A stretch of 64,000 nucleotides of DNA from Eudorina sp. 2006-703-Eu-15 (GCA_003117195.1 BDSI01000144.1:186001-250000); one strand, 5' to 3'. Numbered from the stretch's first letter, positions 36,701 to 49,529 are shown. Numbers and translations are program-made. Notes: a model not told the origin generated them from the sequence alone.

Positions 36701-39700
36701 CCCACGTCACAATCCCCTCAACTGCCAACCCTGCAGAAGCTGGGCCTGTCGGCGGCCTGCTTGCGCACCGCCTTCACCTCCCTGACCAGCTCCCTCACGT
36801 CGCTGCAAACGGAGGCGGCCGCGCCACGCCGCGGCGGCGGCGGCCGCAGCACCTTCCTCACCCTTCGAACCGACATCACGGACAAGGTGGAGCGGCAGGC
36901 CTACGAGTAGCGCGAGACCATAGGCAACGAACGGCCTCGTCTGGGAACTGTACTGCGGAGGTAACTTGGTTCATAAGCGCCGGTACGATGCCGCCACCAA
37001 GTGCATGAACATCGAGCCCTCCACATCCTCCGAGCCTGTGGCGACTTGGCGGCGCGAGATCCCGGACATGCAGGAGGGCGTGGCCCACGCCACCAAGGCC
37101 TTCGCGCAGGGCTCGGAGCGGGTGGTGTACCAGTTCACGGAGGTCGTGAGCTTCGATGGCGGCTCCACCGGCGTGTGTGTGGGCCCGCGCCTGGTGGCCA
37201 AGAGCTCGGTTTACGCGGAGGACCTGGACAGCCCGAAGTTCCACCTGCAGTTCTGCAAGAACCAGGGTGAGCTGCTTGATGTATCAGGCCACAAAGAAGT
37301 TATCTGAGGGTTAGCTGGGATACACATAATCATGGGAGGGGCGCCTTTGCTCGTGAACCGTAAAGCCAGCCATTATTCACCATATATCGGGTTGAAAGAC
37401 AGGAGTGGGGGGGGGCAGGGTCTCCACTGTGTCGTACAATATGTCGCATCCCGGCAGGCAGGCAAGCAGGCATGCTGCGAGCACAAGGGCAAACATGTCG
37501 GGAAGCCAGTTGGCAGTTGACACACGCACGGGGTGTGATGAAATGCAAATGACTGCCTCCACTAACGAACTTTGCCCCGTCCCACTCGTAACATGCTGGT
37601 GCCGACGATTTATCGTCTGCCCTCTCAGCCCCGCCTGCTGCATCGCCCACGCCCACGATCGTCACCACCGTCCGCCCGACCCTCCCCGCCCGGCCCCGCC
37701 TGCTGCAACCACCCGCCCCCGCGCAGCCGAGGCTGAAGATCTGGCGCTGCTGTTCAATCGGCGGCTGCAGGGCGGCCCCGAGTGGCAGGTGCACTTCCTG
37801 CAGTGCTTCCTGTACACCATCTGGGACGGGGGCCGCTACTCGCGGACTGGGCAGCTGCAGATCCTGGTGGAGCAGGAGCTGGAGGGCAAGTTCATCAAGT
37901 GGTGAGCGAGCCGCAACAGGGCCGGGCCGGTAGTTTTGCGTGCCGGCAGAAGGCAGACGGCCATTGGAATGGAAATGGAACCATGGGTCGGCGGGGTGCT
38001 GCGAGGGTCCCAACCTATGGCGGCTGCGTGGATCCATGGGTCGGCGAGTGACTCTTTGTATGACATAATTCTGAACTCTAGCCTTCTATTTGGCTGTCGA
38101 TCATGAGGCTCCGGCGCCGGGAATGGTGGCAAAACAGCGGCTTGGGATTGGGCCTTTACACTGCAGCTCTGCTGGGCGCAAAGCGACTACAAGCCAAGCG
38201 CGCGCATAAAAGCGCGGTTCAGGCGCCACAGGCGCCGTCCAAGACAGCGGGGCGCACGAAAGCACACGGACACACACCCGAGCACAGCACCAGCGGTGCA
38301 ACGACAGGAGCCGGCCACACGCACCCAAGCAACTGGGCCTCGCAACCATAGCTCTACACCCACAAAAGGTCATCGGCGACCAACTACCCCGCGGGGCAAG
38401 ACACCTAGGCACGCAGCGCTCTCGGCAGGGCGCCAGGCGCGCTTCGCCCGTCCAGTCCTGCACCATCGTCCGCCGAAGTCACTGCCGTCTCTGCCGGGGG
38501 GTGGCCCGGGGAAACGTTTGCGAACAGCAAAGATCGTTAAGTGAACAGTGAAAGCTTCCAGTATATATAGAAGTACGGTAACCCCGGTGATCCGGGTCAC
38601 CGGGGCATAACTAACAACCGACAGCCGAAAGGCTGCCGTTCAGAACCTAGCTTAGAAACTATAGTCGCTTCTCTCCTGCCGTGTCTAAGCCGCAACTAAA
38701 TGCATTTGATCATGTTTGGCGCTTTGGTCTGGATCCCCTTGCCGGCTTGTTTTGCTCCCTTGCGTGCCTGCCGGCTTTGCTCAGGAACAACAACACGGGT
38801 GGAGTGACCCAGGCTCCGCTGGTGCCCGCCGCCGCCTCGGCCGCCGTCGCCGACACGAGGACTAACGATGCACACCTTCTGGCTGTCATCGCGGAGGACG
38901 ACGAAAATGAGGATCAAGGCCGAGACGCTAAGGTTGACGACCACCGCCAGTACGGCAGCGAGTGCGACGGCGGGCTAGGCGGGCGCGCCACCGAGCCCGC
39001 CCTTGCCGAGCATGTGCCGCAGTGCTTCTCACACTTCACGTACAGCGTCACGGACGGCAAGAGGCTGGTGTGCGACCTCCAGGTGAGGCGGGGGATATTC
39101 GGTCGAAGCTGCTGGGGTGAGCGAGGTGGCTCAGGAGGTTCAGTTACACGGCCTGCTGCACCACGCAGTGCAAATCTGGCTGGCGCCGATAGGCCGCACG
39201 CTACTCCAGCAACTACCGCAAATGGCGTCATATATATGTCGTTTGCGGTTCCGGGTAATTGTCCACCCGGCTAGCTGTCCACGAGGGAAACTGTCCACCC
39301 GGGTGATTGTCCACCCGGGTAACTGGCTGACTGGGATACCTTGCACGACAATACGCCTACATGCATGGTGTGAAAAAAAGCGCAACATTCAGCTTACCTA
39401 CACACACAGGGCGGATCTCTTATCTAAACACACCAACACCATCATCCAATCCCTCCGTTTGCGGGCTAGCCAAGCAAGCGCTTGCGGGGCGGACATGCGG
39501 CACAGGTACCTCGCATGAACCATCAAGACGCCGGAAACCGCATGCATGTTTCCTACAGGCGTTTTCTGAGCAGACAGTTTGTTTGTAACTCATCGGGGGG
39601 GCGGGGGGGTTCTGGGGAAGAACGGAGCCCCCCCAGCGGCTCCCAGATAATGATTTATTATGTCCCGGCCCAAACTCATTCCTTGGTATGAAATGAGAAA

Positions 39701-39956
39701 TTCCCGGGCCAAAATGAAGAACACTGCTGCCCCTCCCCCTCCCCTCTCTCCCGCCCTGCTACTACAGGGCGTCTGGAACCCTGTGGACGGCTTCACGCTG
39801 ACCGATCCCGTCATTCACCACAAGGCCAGGCCCAAGAGCGACACCCGCGCCACCGACAAGGGGAAGCGGGGCATTGAGTCCTTCTTCAGCACCCACGTCT
39901 GCAACCCGCTGTGCAGGCGGCTGGGGCTGGAGCCCGGCCCTGTCAGACCCAAATGA
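33769..39956 (+). pseudogene. vWA–alpha-kinase paralogue A (disrupted)
   Basis: Exons (plus): 33769–33987, 35354–35623, 35793–about 36137, 36215–36369, 36737–37266, 37727–37901, 38785–39082, 39768–39956. The vWA part has VDHSGSM (MIDAS) and LLSDGG. The alpha-kinase part has AFAQGSERVVYQF, GPRLVAKSS (ATP-binding Lys), KWNNNTGGV across a splice junction, HFTYSVTDGKRLVCDLQGVW and the zinc motif HVCNPLC. Compared with copies B–D, exon 5 carries an in-frame TAG at 36,908–36,910 (Glu in the others) and a 4-bp insertion near 36,930 (GGCAACGAACGG versus GGCAACGG), destroying the kinase reading frame. The vWA exon also carries about 70 extra bases (36,130–36,214) that break the frame unless removed as a new intron. 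All other junctions remain phase-consistent, so inactivation looks recent. Confidence 0.85.
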
Positions 39957-40461
39957 CGCAGGGGGACTGCACTTTATTGCAGCACGCGGCGCAGATGATA
40001 ATAGACGAGTTGAGGGACCCGTAAGGAATCCAACCCGGGTGGATGAACAAGGTCCGGGTTACTGGTAGGTGGTCCCGTAATGTTGGGCGTACTACGCCGG
40101 ACAAAGGCACTCCGCAGATTGGGATATATGGGGATCTTCCGGTTTATATAGCTGATATATATACCCTGCTACGTTATGCGTTAAGCTGCTACCGATCAGG
40201 CATCGCGCGCCTGGTTGTAGCGTACAGTTGTTCACGTGGCTGAGGCGTCCACCAGCCGTCGGATGATGGCGCCGCAGAATTGCCGTGCCGTCATCTGTCG
40301 GTGTACGACGACATCCCCGCCTGTCTAATGGATGCTGCCTCCGCCCAGTACCGAGCCTCCACCGAGCGCTTTGGTTCTGAAGACGCTGCTCGCGTCCAAC
40401 CAGCAGCCTCTGATGACACGAACTTGAGCGTCTTATGCGCACTGCCGGCCTGATTGTATCG
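39957..40461. other. convergent intergenic region, part 1
   Basis: This lies between the 3' ends of copies A (plus) and B (minus). No gene recognised. Confidence 0.45.
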
Positions 40462-40545
40462 TGCCCTGGGCCTCGATCTATGTCGCACCCTGGGCCTTGA
40501 TCTATGTCGCACTCTGGGCCTCGATCTACGCCGTACTCTGGACGA
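40462..40545. repeat. 24-bp tandem repeat, about 3.5 copies
   Basis: The unit CCTGGGCCTCGATCTATGTC plus GCAC is repeated with a few substitutions, the landmark CTGGG/CTGGA recurring every 24 bp. Confidence 0.85.
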
Positions 40546-40692
40546 CTTCGATGTGTGTTTAAATATGGGTTATTTCTATGCGAGGGTGGATATATGAGCC
40601 TGGCGAGGTTTTGGGGCACGGAGCAGCCAAGCTCATTGCGGATACCGATCTACCAAAGATCGCGGCGTTGAGGTGTGGAGGTGTCTTGCCGC

Positions 40693-40776
40693 CCTGTCGG
40701 TGGGGCCTGCTGGGGCTTGCCCTGGTATACACCGTTGATCCCTTTGGGGTCCGCTGTAACGTTCATTCATTCATTC
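40693..40776 (+). mobile_element. retroelement 3' tail 'family C', copy 1
   Basis: GGGGCCTGCTGGGGCTTGCC, then TGGTATACACCG(T/A)TGATCC, then GGGGTCCGCTGTAAC, followed by (ATTC)n. Copies at 41,637–41,726 and 59,544–59,646 share the same core and tetranucleotide tail. The TGTAAC-plus-microsatellite end indicates a retroposed element. Confidence 0.65.
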
Positions 40777-41636
40777 AATTATCGCGAGTCCGTCGTGATT
40801 ATACAGCAGTGGAAACATACATGTATTGCATCAAGACCGCCCCGGCAACTGACGGATGACTCGCGTTGCTCCCTCGCTCGCTCTTCGTTACATCCTACTC
40901 CCAATCAGGCGACCTTCAACTTTCTTGATTGCCATGTGTGCATGCATGCCAGTGAACGGATCACCTATCGCTGATCGTAGTAGTAATGCGGGCCACGACC
41001 AGGTCGCCCAAACCGACCGCTGTCAGCTTGCGAGCCAGCGGCGGCATTGGGCTTTGTATGTACGCACGCCACCGTCAAGACAGACGCACATGTGGTACAC
41101 CGAACGTTGTTGCGATCCAGCATCGACAATCATCGCAACGCGCTGCCACGTGCTGCCAGTAGTAACACGCGCACCGCCGGTAAGTGTTCGTTGCGATTCT
41201 TGCCACGCATGCACGTCCATCGAAAAGGCGGCGGCCATCCGTTCGGTTCCTGCGCCACAGGACCCAGGTTTGTATCAGCGATCCATCCTGCGTCGATCTG
41301 TCCATCCGTCCGTCTCACACAACATTACGACCACCGGTGATACACACGCTTGAACACTGTCATCGCTATTTTACCCGCTTGCAGCCAGAGATCATTGAAA
41401 CAGTGCAGGACGGAGCTGCACATCATGTATGTGTGGATCGATGGCCCACATCAACCTCAATGGGTCAACATCGCCGCGGTCGTCAATCGTACGAACTCAA
41501 TCGATCACATACATGTACGAAATCCCGCGCGGACGATCACATGTACGACATGTACGATGTCATCACACGATCGATTCCCCTCACCGAGCGAAGTTCACCG
41601 CTGACCCCCGCCGACGCAGCGCACACAATAACATAT
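40777..41636. other. intergenic, no recognisable gene
   Basis: Overlapping short frames only. Confidence 0.4.
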
Positions 41637-41726
41637 GACGGGGCCTACTGGGGCCTACTGGGGCTTGCTCTGGTATACACCGATGATCCCGTTGGGGTCC
41701 GCTGTAACATTCATTCATTCATATGA
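41637..41726 (+). mobile_element. retroelement 3' tail 'family C', copy 2
   Basis: Same core as at 40,693 with a duplicated GGGGCCTACT at the start and an (ATTC)n tail after CTGTAAC. Confidence 0.65.
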
Positions 41727-42114
41727 TGCTAGCTGCTAACTTATATTAAAATGACATGCTTCTGGGCGAAACATTCGGTAAATTCCTGCTGCACGGACTC
41801 CCAAAAAACCTTCGAGATTTGATGTATTGGACTCCGTAGAAACAAATTCTATCTGGAAATCTGCAGTTGTAGCAGCAGGAGCGATTCCGACCAGAGGATT
41901 CCGACATCGTAAACAGGTGTACGATGGCCCTGCCTGCATTCGTTAGTTCCGGTTATCACGGAAATATTTTCGATTGGTGTCTGCTATGGATGCCGAATGC
42001 TGCTGCCCCCGATGAACGACACAACCAATGCATTCATCCACCCTCCCGAATAAATCCGGACACAGCAATGGGATTGGCCGCCGAGCGAGGGCCCGCCCAC
42101 ACGCCGTGGTCCAG

Positions 42115-42490
42115 CGTACGACACACACCCAGGCTGGAGTATGACACACATCGAGGCGCCCAGTACGACACACACCGAGGCGCAGGTAGGGCACGCACGA
42201 CAAACCAGTCCAGGGTACAATACACATTCGTTGAAGCCCCGAATACAAGCAACATGCATACTAGGGCCCTCGGGTACAACATACCAAGGCCCAAGGTTAC
42301 GACTAAAATCGAGGCCCAGAGTACGATTCATTTCAAAGACCAGGGAACGACACACTCCTAGAGCCCAGGGCATGATGCACACCGAGGTCCTAGATTCAGC
42401 ACACACTCATGCCCTGAGAACAACAATCTGAGGAGCCGGCGGGTACCGACATTACCGAGGCCCAGGGTACGACACACACCGAAGCGCAGT
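42115..42490. repeat. degenerate GTACGACACACACCGAGGC minisatellite
   Basis: Repeated but diverged units of GTACGACACA(C)ACCGAGGC(G/C)CAG with spacing of about 25–40 bp. Similar units occur at 49,530–49,640 and 57,610–57,712, in each case downstream of the 3' end of a vWA–kinase copy. The array was therefore probably co-duplicated with the genes. Confidence 0.7.
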
Positions 42491-42660
42491 GTACGGCAGC
42501 CCGTGCACCAGAGTGCACACCGGCAGTGCCATGGAGGCGCCCAATTGCACATACAGACTGCGGAGGCGCAAGCGAGCGGGACCAGCAGAGCCAGGGTGGC
42601 ACCAGCAGAGTCTCGGGACTTGATAGAGGGGCCGCCGGCACCCTCCTGCTGGCTGGCTGG

Positions 42661-45600
42661 CTAGGCGGGGACGGGCTCCAGCCCCAGCCGCCTGCACAGC
42701 GGGTTGCAGACGTGGGTGCTGAAGAAGGACTCGATGCCCCGCTTCCCCTTGTCGGTGGCGCGGGTGTCGCTCTTGGGCCTGGCCTTGTGGTGAATGACGG
42801 GATCGGTCAGCGTGAAGCCGTCCACAGGGTTCCAGACGCCCTGTAGTAGCAGGGCGGGAGAGAGGGTGGAATGAGGGGTTTTGATTTGAGTTTGGTTGAT
42901 TTCATACCGTGTATAGGACAATAGATAGGAGTGCTCCTCAGTGTCGGTCGAGAGGGATCTCAGGCAGGGGCGGCCACAGAACGTACGGCACCGTACGTGT
43001 ACGCTGGTTGCTAGCGCACGACCTATAATTATTACCCGCCAGATCCGCACTGGTGGCCGTCCCCTAACTGAGCCAGCCACTTAACACCCGCGCGTATGTA
43101 TCATGTGTCTCATGTGTACGTACGAGTTGGCTAGGCACCTGTCACCAATGGCCCCATGGCGAAACACATGAGAAGGGAAGGGTTGTGCTGTAATCCCAGC
43201 GACAACATATACCGTATCCTTCCGATCCTACAATGTGAGAATGCGCCTGCTGAGTTAAATGATTGAATGATTGATTGATGATGAATCCCAACGGGCGGCC
43301 CGCCCCTGACATGTAACAACCCCGACCGACCAACCTCCGGCTCACCTGAAGGTCGCACACCAGCCTCTTGCCGTCCGTGACGCTGTACGTGAAGTGTGAG
43401 AAGCACTGCGGCACATGCTCGGCAAGGGCGGGCTCGGTGGCGCGCCCACCACCGCACTCGCTGCCGTACAGGCTGTCGTCGTCAACACCGGTCTGTTCAT
43501 CTTGTTCATCTTCATCCTCGTCGTACTCGACGATGGCACCCAGGTGGTTGTTGGTAGAGCTCGTGGCGACGGCGGCTGCGGCGGCGGCGGCGGCGGCGGG
43601 CACCAGCGAAGCTTGGGTCACTCCACCCGCGTTGTTATTCCTGAGCCAAGAGCGCAAGTCAAACAAATTCAACCCGTCATTCCATCATAACCCTACGTAC
43701 ACATAGGAAAACCTGCCGACCCGTGGTTCCAAGCACCCGCCTGCCTTCTGCCGGCAGAACGACCTGCCCTGCCCTGTGGCGGCTCGCTCACCACTTGATG
43801 AACTTGCCCTCCAGTTCCTGCTCCACCAGAATCTGCTGCTGCCCAGTACGCGAGTAGCGGCCCCCGGCCCGGATGGTGTACACGTAGCAGGGCAGGAAGT
43901 GCACCTGCCACTCGGGGCCGCCCTGCAGCCGCCGGTTGAACAGCAGCGCCAGCTCCTCAGCCTCGGCTGCGTGGGGGCGGGTCATTGCATGCAACAGGCG
44001 GGGCCGGGAGGGCAGGGCCGGGCCGGGCAGGCGGGAAGGCGACGAGGGCGTGGCTGAAGTCGTCGGGGTGAGGTTAAGCGTGAGTATACCGAAGCAGGCA
44101 ACTTAGTTCTGTTGCAGCCCGCGCCGTCCCCCCGGAACCGGAGATGCCGACGTGGAGCTGGGATGCCGACCTTGGGAAGACCTGCCCGCCCCCTCCTCTT
44201 GCAGCCGGACATAATACACATGCTGGTTCCACGATCCAATCATATCGCCCGCCACCACGCTATCCGGATCCTTATTTCCCGTGGTGCGCTCTATTCAAGG
44301 CAAACATCTGACGGCAGCGATAGCTCACCCTGGTTCCTGCAGAACTGCAGGTGGAACTCCGGGCTGTCCAGGTCCTCCGTGTACAGCGAGCTTTTGGCCA
44401 CCAGGCGCGGGCCCACACACACGCCGGTGGAGCCGCCATCGAAGCTCACGACCTCCGTGAACTGGTACACCACCCGCTCCGAGCCCTGCGCGAAGGCCTT
44501 GGTGGCGTGGGCCACGCCCTCCTGCATGTCCGGGTTCTCGCGCCGCCAGGTCGCCACGGGCTCGGAGGATGTGAAGGGCTCGATGACCATGCACTTGGTG
44601 GCGGCATTGTACCGGCGCTTGCGAACAAACTGTTTTCCGCAGTACAGGTTCCAGACAAGGCCGTTACCGATGATCTCGCGCTCGTCGTAGGCCTGCCGCT
44701 CCACCTTGTCCGCGATGTCGGTTCGAAGGGTGAGAGAGGAGCTGCGGCCGCCGCCGCCGCCGCGGCATGGTGCGGTCGCCTCTGTTCGCAGCGAGGTGAG
44801 GGAGCTGGTCAGGGAGGTAAAGGCGGTGCGCAGGCAGGCTGCCGACAGGGCCAGCTTCTGCGGGTTGGGGTTGGGATCGGAATAGGAGATAAACAAACAG
44901 GTTAAGGGAACGTGCAGGACCCAGCAGTAGCGGTCGGCACTAGATGAAGCGCACAGAAACCCAATGCCAGAACACCTTATGACCCGGCGCGCATTGTTGT
45001 ACCCCTGCCGTCCACCCCTGCACACACCACGACCCATAATGTACCTGGAACGAATGCCGCGGCAGGGCCTTGGCAATCCTGGCGAGCACGGTGTAGTTCT
45101 CGTCGGGCGGCCCAAACGCCACCGTACCGATGAACACGCGGTCCCGTCCAAGCAGGTCGCCCATCCGCTTTACGCGCGCCACACAGTCATCAACGACCTG
45201 CTTGTGAATTATCTTACGGCACTCTGGCGGCGACTCGGGACAGTCTTGAAATTGCGGCTGGCGCTGGGCCGCCCCTCCCCTAGGCCGCTGTACCCCGCCG
45301 CCGACGACGCCGCCGAAGCCTTTATTCTGCTTTGCTTCGTAAAATGCGTCCCAGACGTAGTACCCGTGTGCACAGCTCCTGCCCACGTGGTCGCTGGGGC
45401 CGCCGTCGGAGAGCAGCACCAGGAAGAGCTGGTTGGAGTGGCCTGCGTCGCCGGCCAGCAGCTTGAGGGCGGCGTCCAGCGCGGGCAGGTAGTTGCCGTG
45501 GGACCGTGCGCGGGCGGACATGCGGCCCTTGAGGAAGGTGAGGAGTTTCGCATCGGGTGTGGCGCGCTCCAGAACCACGGTCGCGTCGTCGCTCATCTCG

Positions 45601-46911
45601 ATGACCGACACCTGGACCCCGGGTGTTGATCGGAGGTAGGGTGGGGAGCAGGTCGGGTGCGGATCATGGCACCAGGATTCCATCCATGGTAAGATGCGAG
45701 CCAACGTACGGGGATGGGCACAAGCCAAGGAAAGAGACTCAGCGAGGTAAACTCGCTGCGGTGATGCGGCACACGGTGACCCCTTGGGTGAAGGGATGTG
45801 GGAGCCGGGGCATGTGACCATTCACACGCCGAATCAGCAGCGGAAAGGACAGAGATTCAGGTCGGATTTCACCATGAGCTATGGGCCAGGTCAGTCAGGG
45901 CACAAGGCACAAGGAGCGAGGAGGTAAGTGCAGTCCACAAGGAGCGAGGAGGTAAGAACAGTCCCAGTGAGACGACTCCTAATCCTGTCCCCCATTGCCT
46001 GCCGTATGTACCCGCCATCACCCACCTCCATCCTCCCCACGCCGGACTGGCGCAGCTGCGGCTCGATAAGGTCCCGCGCCAGGCAGTCGTACACCGCCGC
46101 CGTACGGCTGTCGTACCCCGGTACGTCATTCTTGCGCATGGACCCGCTGTGGTCCACAATCACGACCACGTGGGCGGCCCCGCCTCCCGCAGCAGCAGCC
46201 CCGCTCAGGGTCCGGGACACTTCCTCCAGCGCATCCGCGAGTCGCCAGCTGGTGATCTCGTGGCGGCTGGTCTCGTCCGTGATGTACACGACACCCTGCG
46301 CTTCACCAACACCAGCAGCAGCGGTGGGAGCAGCCGTCGCATTAGAGGCAGTCGTAGCAGTTGCGGTCATAACCGGATGGGCCGTAGCAGACGTCATCGC
46401 AGCAGGGGCAGCAGCGGCGATGACAAACGGGACAAGTAAGGTCAAAGGGCGGCCCGGACCTGGATTGCACCGTTGCATCGCAACACACGAAGCAACATAT
46501 ACAAGTACGGCCAGCGGCATCGTAACCCTGGCCAGCATACGACCATCAGATAGCATGGCATCATCAGTCCATGGAGGTAGACAGCATATTCGTTCTCGAC
46601 AACCTCATCTACGGAGCCGGTGTTTGTTACCCGCTGGGTTGGTTAGTTATGCTTAGTATGTACGACGGTATACTTGCCTTGTGCGTGTATCGCCAGCGCG
46701 TCTTGCCGTCCCGCCCGGGGTTGGCGCGCTCCTTCCTGCCGTACTTGACAGCTTCCTGCAGCTCCCGCTTCTCGATCCCGCGCTCTTCGCGCCGCTGTCG
46801 CCCGTGCGCGTGCGACACCAGCGACACAGCCGAGGTCGGCAACTCGGAAGCTCCCCCCAGGCCCAAGCCCGCCGATAGGAGTCCAATCAGGTAATCTACT
46901 TGTCTATCCAT
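42661..46911 (-). CDS. vWA–alpha-kinase paralogue B (apparently intact)
   Basis: Exons (minus): 46911–46678, 46295–46026, 45611–45045, 44857–44329, 43966–43792, 43640–43346, 42840–42661; 749 residues, all phases consistent. The first intron starts with GC (AAG|GCAAGT). Residues about 100–330 are a vWA domain with MIDAS D126-HSGSM and LLSDGG. A basic, variable spacer (about 250–300) precedes the conserved CVARVKRMGDLLGRDRVFIG block. The C-terminal half is an alpha-kinase: AFAQGSERVVYQF, GPRLVAKSS, ALLFNRRL, VEQELEGKFIKWNNNAGGV, HFTYSVTDGKRLVCDLQGVW, FTLTDPVIH and HVCNPLC (zinc-binding). Alpha-kinases phosphorylate Ser/Thr, classically in helical regions (myosin heavy chain, eEF2). The vWA–alpha-kinase layout is that of Dictyostelium VwkA, implicated in myosin II and contractile-vacuole regulation. 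The actual substrate here is unknown. Neighbours: convergent with A, tandem with C. Confidence 0.88.
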
Positions 46912-47837
46912 TTATTGATTGAGGACTGCACGAATTCGGGAATTACGTAGGGCGCGACAATAGTTCCGGCGGGCGGGCGGGCGGCGGCCGGACCGGACAA
47001 ACATACAAACATACTTTTACCTTCACACGGTAACTGATATAAATGTTAACATGAAGGCGTATTTCGATTGCCTGGGAGGGTCCGGGCGAGCCGCGCTCGT
47101 TTTGTCGGCGAACGCCATTTATACATACCTGTGCCTCTACCTCCACTTTGCTTGCAGCGGCACGCTTCAACGGTTGGTGGATGGACAATACGCACAATAA
47201 TCTATATGTATTTCTACAATACCCAGGATATTGATCGCTTGAAATAGATTTGATGCAAAGCTCACCGCGCTTGTTTGGTCGCAAGGGATCAGACACTTGA
47301 AAACCCAGGTGACCCAACATCCCATCATAACAATTTCCAATTGTTTTCATAATAACACCAGGCCTCGTACAAATCTGAGCGCCTCGTACGTACCCGTGAG
47401 CTCCGCCATGACTGAACCCGTGAGGGCGCGCGATGAGCGAGACACCATCGCGAATCCTGGCGAATCCCCAGCTGTGAGGCGCCTAACAAATACATTCAAT
47501 GATTTTTACATAGCTGTATCGGTTTTCAAGACTGTTAATCGATCGAAGGTAGGAATGGCAAAGCTGCGTCCGTTCAAGGAACAAGAAAATAAACGGCTAA
47601 AACCTGCAGAATGCCACTCAGATTTTATGAATCCGGTAGCGGCCACGGATCGGGGGTCAGGGCGCGCCCTGAGAAAATACGTCTTTCTGGCGTTCAGGGC
47701 GCGTCTTGGCCAAGGGCATTTGGGGCGGGCCGGCCCGGACGGTCGCAGGGTCAGCCACCAGCAGGTAATCAAAAGAAACAAATGCCGCTACCAGGAAAGC
47801 ATAGGGACCAGACATGCCCCCCTGCGTCCCGGTTGCG
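46912..47837. other. intergenic, no recognisable gene
   Basis: This region is 5' of copy B. Repeated GGTCAGGGCGCGCC(T/C)TG-type motifs begin at about 47,650. A plus-strand frame at 47,297–47,881 has no recognisable domain. Confidence 0.4.
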
Positions 47838-47879
47838 GGGGTCAGGGCGCGCCTTGGCCGAGGCGCGCCCTGACCCCCT
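47838..47879. repeat. perfect 42-bp hairpin-forming inverted repeat
   Basis: GGGGGTCAGGGCGCGCCTTG is followed almost directly by its reverse complement (CGAGGCGCGCCCTGACCCCC), with GC as centre. A related GGGGGTCAGGGCGCGCC half-site recurs at about 47,653. Located between copies B and C. Confidence 0.85.
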
Positions 47880-47952
47880 AAAAGACGTATTTTTGGGCGG
47901 GGCCCCAGCGCGAAGCGCGTTCGGGGGGCCCCGCCCCCTAGGATTGCCCATG

Positions 47953-47957
<5 letters not shown>

Positions 47958-48009
<52 letters not shown>
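47958..48009. repeat. (GT)n microsatellite
   Basis: About 26 uninterrupted GT dinucleotides. Confidence 0.95.
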
Positions 48010-48011
<2 letters not shown>

Positions 48012-49529
48012 GGTAACGGCAAAACGTTCATTATCCGCTAAACTAATTCGCTATGTTTGTCATATTAATTGTCCTCTATTGCAAGGTATTCTTGGTTTGG
48101 CTGAAAAAAATTCTTTGCGCACAAACGGTCAAAGTAAAGCTCCGCGGTCTCCATGGACCCGAGTCAACATCCACCCAACGCCTCTCGCGCTCATGTTTGT
48201 TGCAACAGGTGCCGCGTGATGAATACTTGGATTAGGAATGGGCGGCGCGTGCTAAATTGAACTTCGATAGTGTTCTGATGTTTGAACATCAAGATACCAC
48301 CAACATCAAGATTTGCCTTTCTGTCTTGCCAGATGAATACAACTCAACAATATGTATTGAACCAAAGTTTCAAGATGCAAAGGGATAGCGTACCGAGTGC
48401 CAACGAGTTCTCCAGTTCCGATGGCCCAAAGTCCGGGTCTCACCGCGGCTTTTTCGCACCCTGATTTTGTCTTACATTTGCTATGTAACTATTGATAGCA
48501 AACTTTAGAGGTTCACGTCTGCTGCGGGCGTGCAACTGAAGGGTTGCATGCCTGCCGACGGACCAAACAACTACAGTTTCACGGCAAAACAAGGATGCTT
48601 CAAGCTTGCTTTGTGATCATCTGCTTGACAGACGGATGTGGTAGTGCACTATGGCACTATCGTTACCATAGTGCCGATACGATGACCGCCGTCGCCGGCG
48701 GCGCGTACTGCAGGATGGTTTCGGGGCTGCCGACGTGTTTGGGCCTGGTGAATCTATGCACGCCGATCCCCCTTCAACATCAACGACACCCCCAATGGCA
48801 ACCTTTCACTCTCTCACACTGTTGCGCGGTAATAGAGTTTTCTTTCTAAAGCAAGCGGCCTGTACGGATTATAGGGGGCCCCGCCCTTTTCCGGCTTCGA
48901 GGAAGCCGACCCCTACTTGTCTCAGGGCTGTTATGACACACTGCGTGCTGTGCACGGTGGGTGCGGATGGATGATACTGTGGCGCGCACGTGGGCGAGGC
49001 GCAGGGCGGGCTCCCTGCGCGGAGACTGATTAGCCGGGCATGGTCTGGCATGCAAGGCTGCTCAGCAGTCATCCAGCCACGTGCGGTCTCGGGAAGAATC
49101 GCTGTCATGACACACTGCGTGCGCTGCACGGCACGTACGGCAGGGAGAGACTAGTACCGCCAACCCGTACACGATACGCCAATCACGCGGTGTGTCGTGA
49201 CACCTGGAACACCAAAGTAAGGCTTCTCGAGGATGCTGTATGTGCAGAGTCTGTTGTAGGCACTCACACTGTAACCCGGCGTTACATTCCCCCCCTCCTG
49301 AAGGGAACGTCCTCGTTCCTCACTGCGTCCTCGCAGCGCACAGTCCACTCCGCCTTGCATTGCCTCCGTCCCCTAGCTACCACGAGGTTGATGACGACCA
49401 GGCCTCACGTCACGTCATCCTGCGTCACGTCACGCGCACGTCTATCCAGCAAATGTCCACCCAGCACACCGACGGCTGAATTTACCCTATACCCTCAATC
49501 GACGCCCAGGATGTAAACGCACATCGGTC
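48010..49529. other. intergenic, no recognisable gene
   Basis: Contains a duplicated segment, CTGT(T/C)ATGACACACTGCGTG, at about 48,928 and 49,104. No coding domain seen. Confidence 0.4.
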
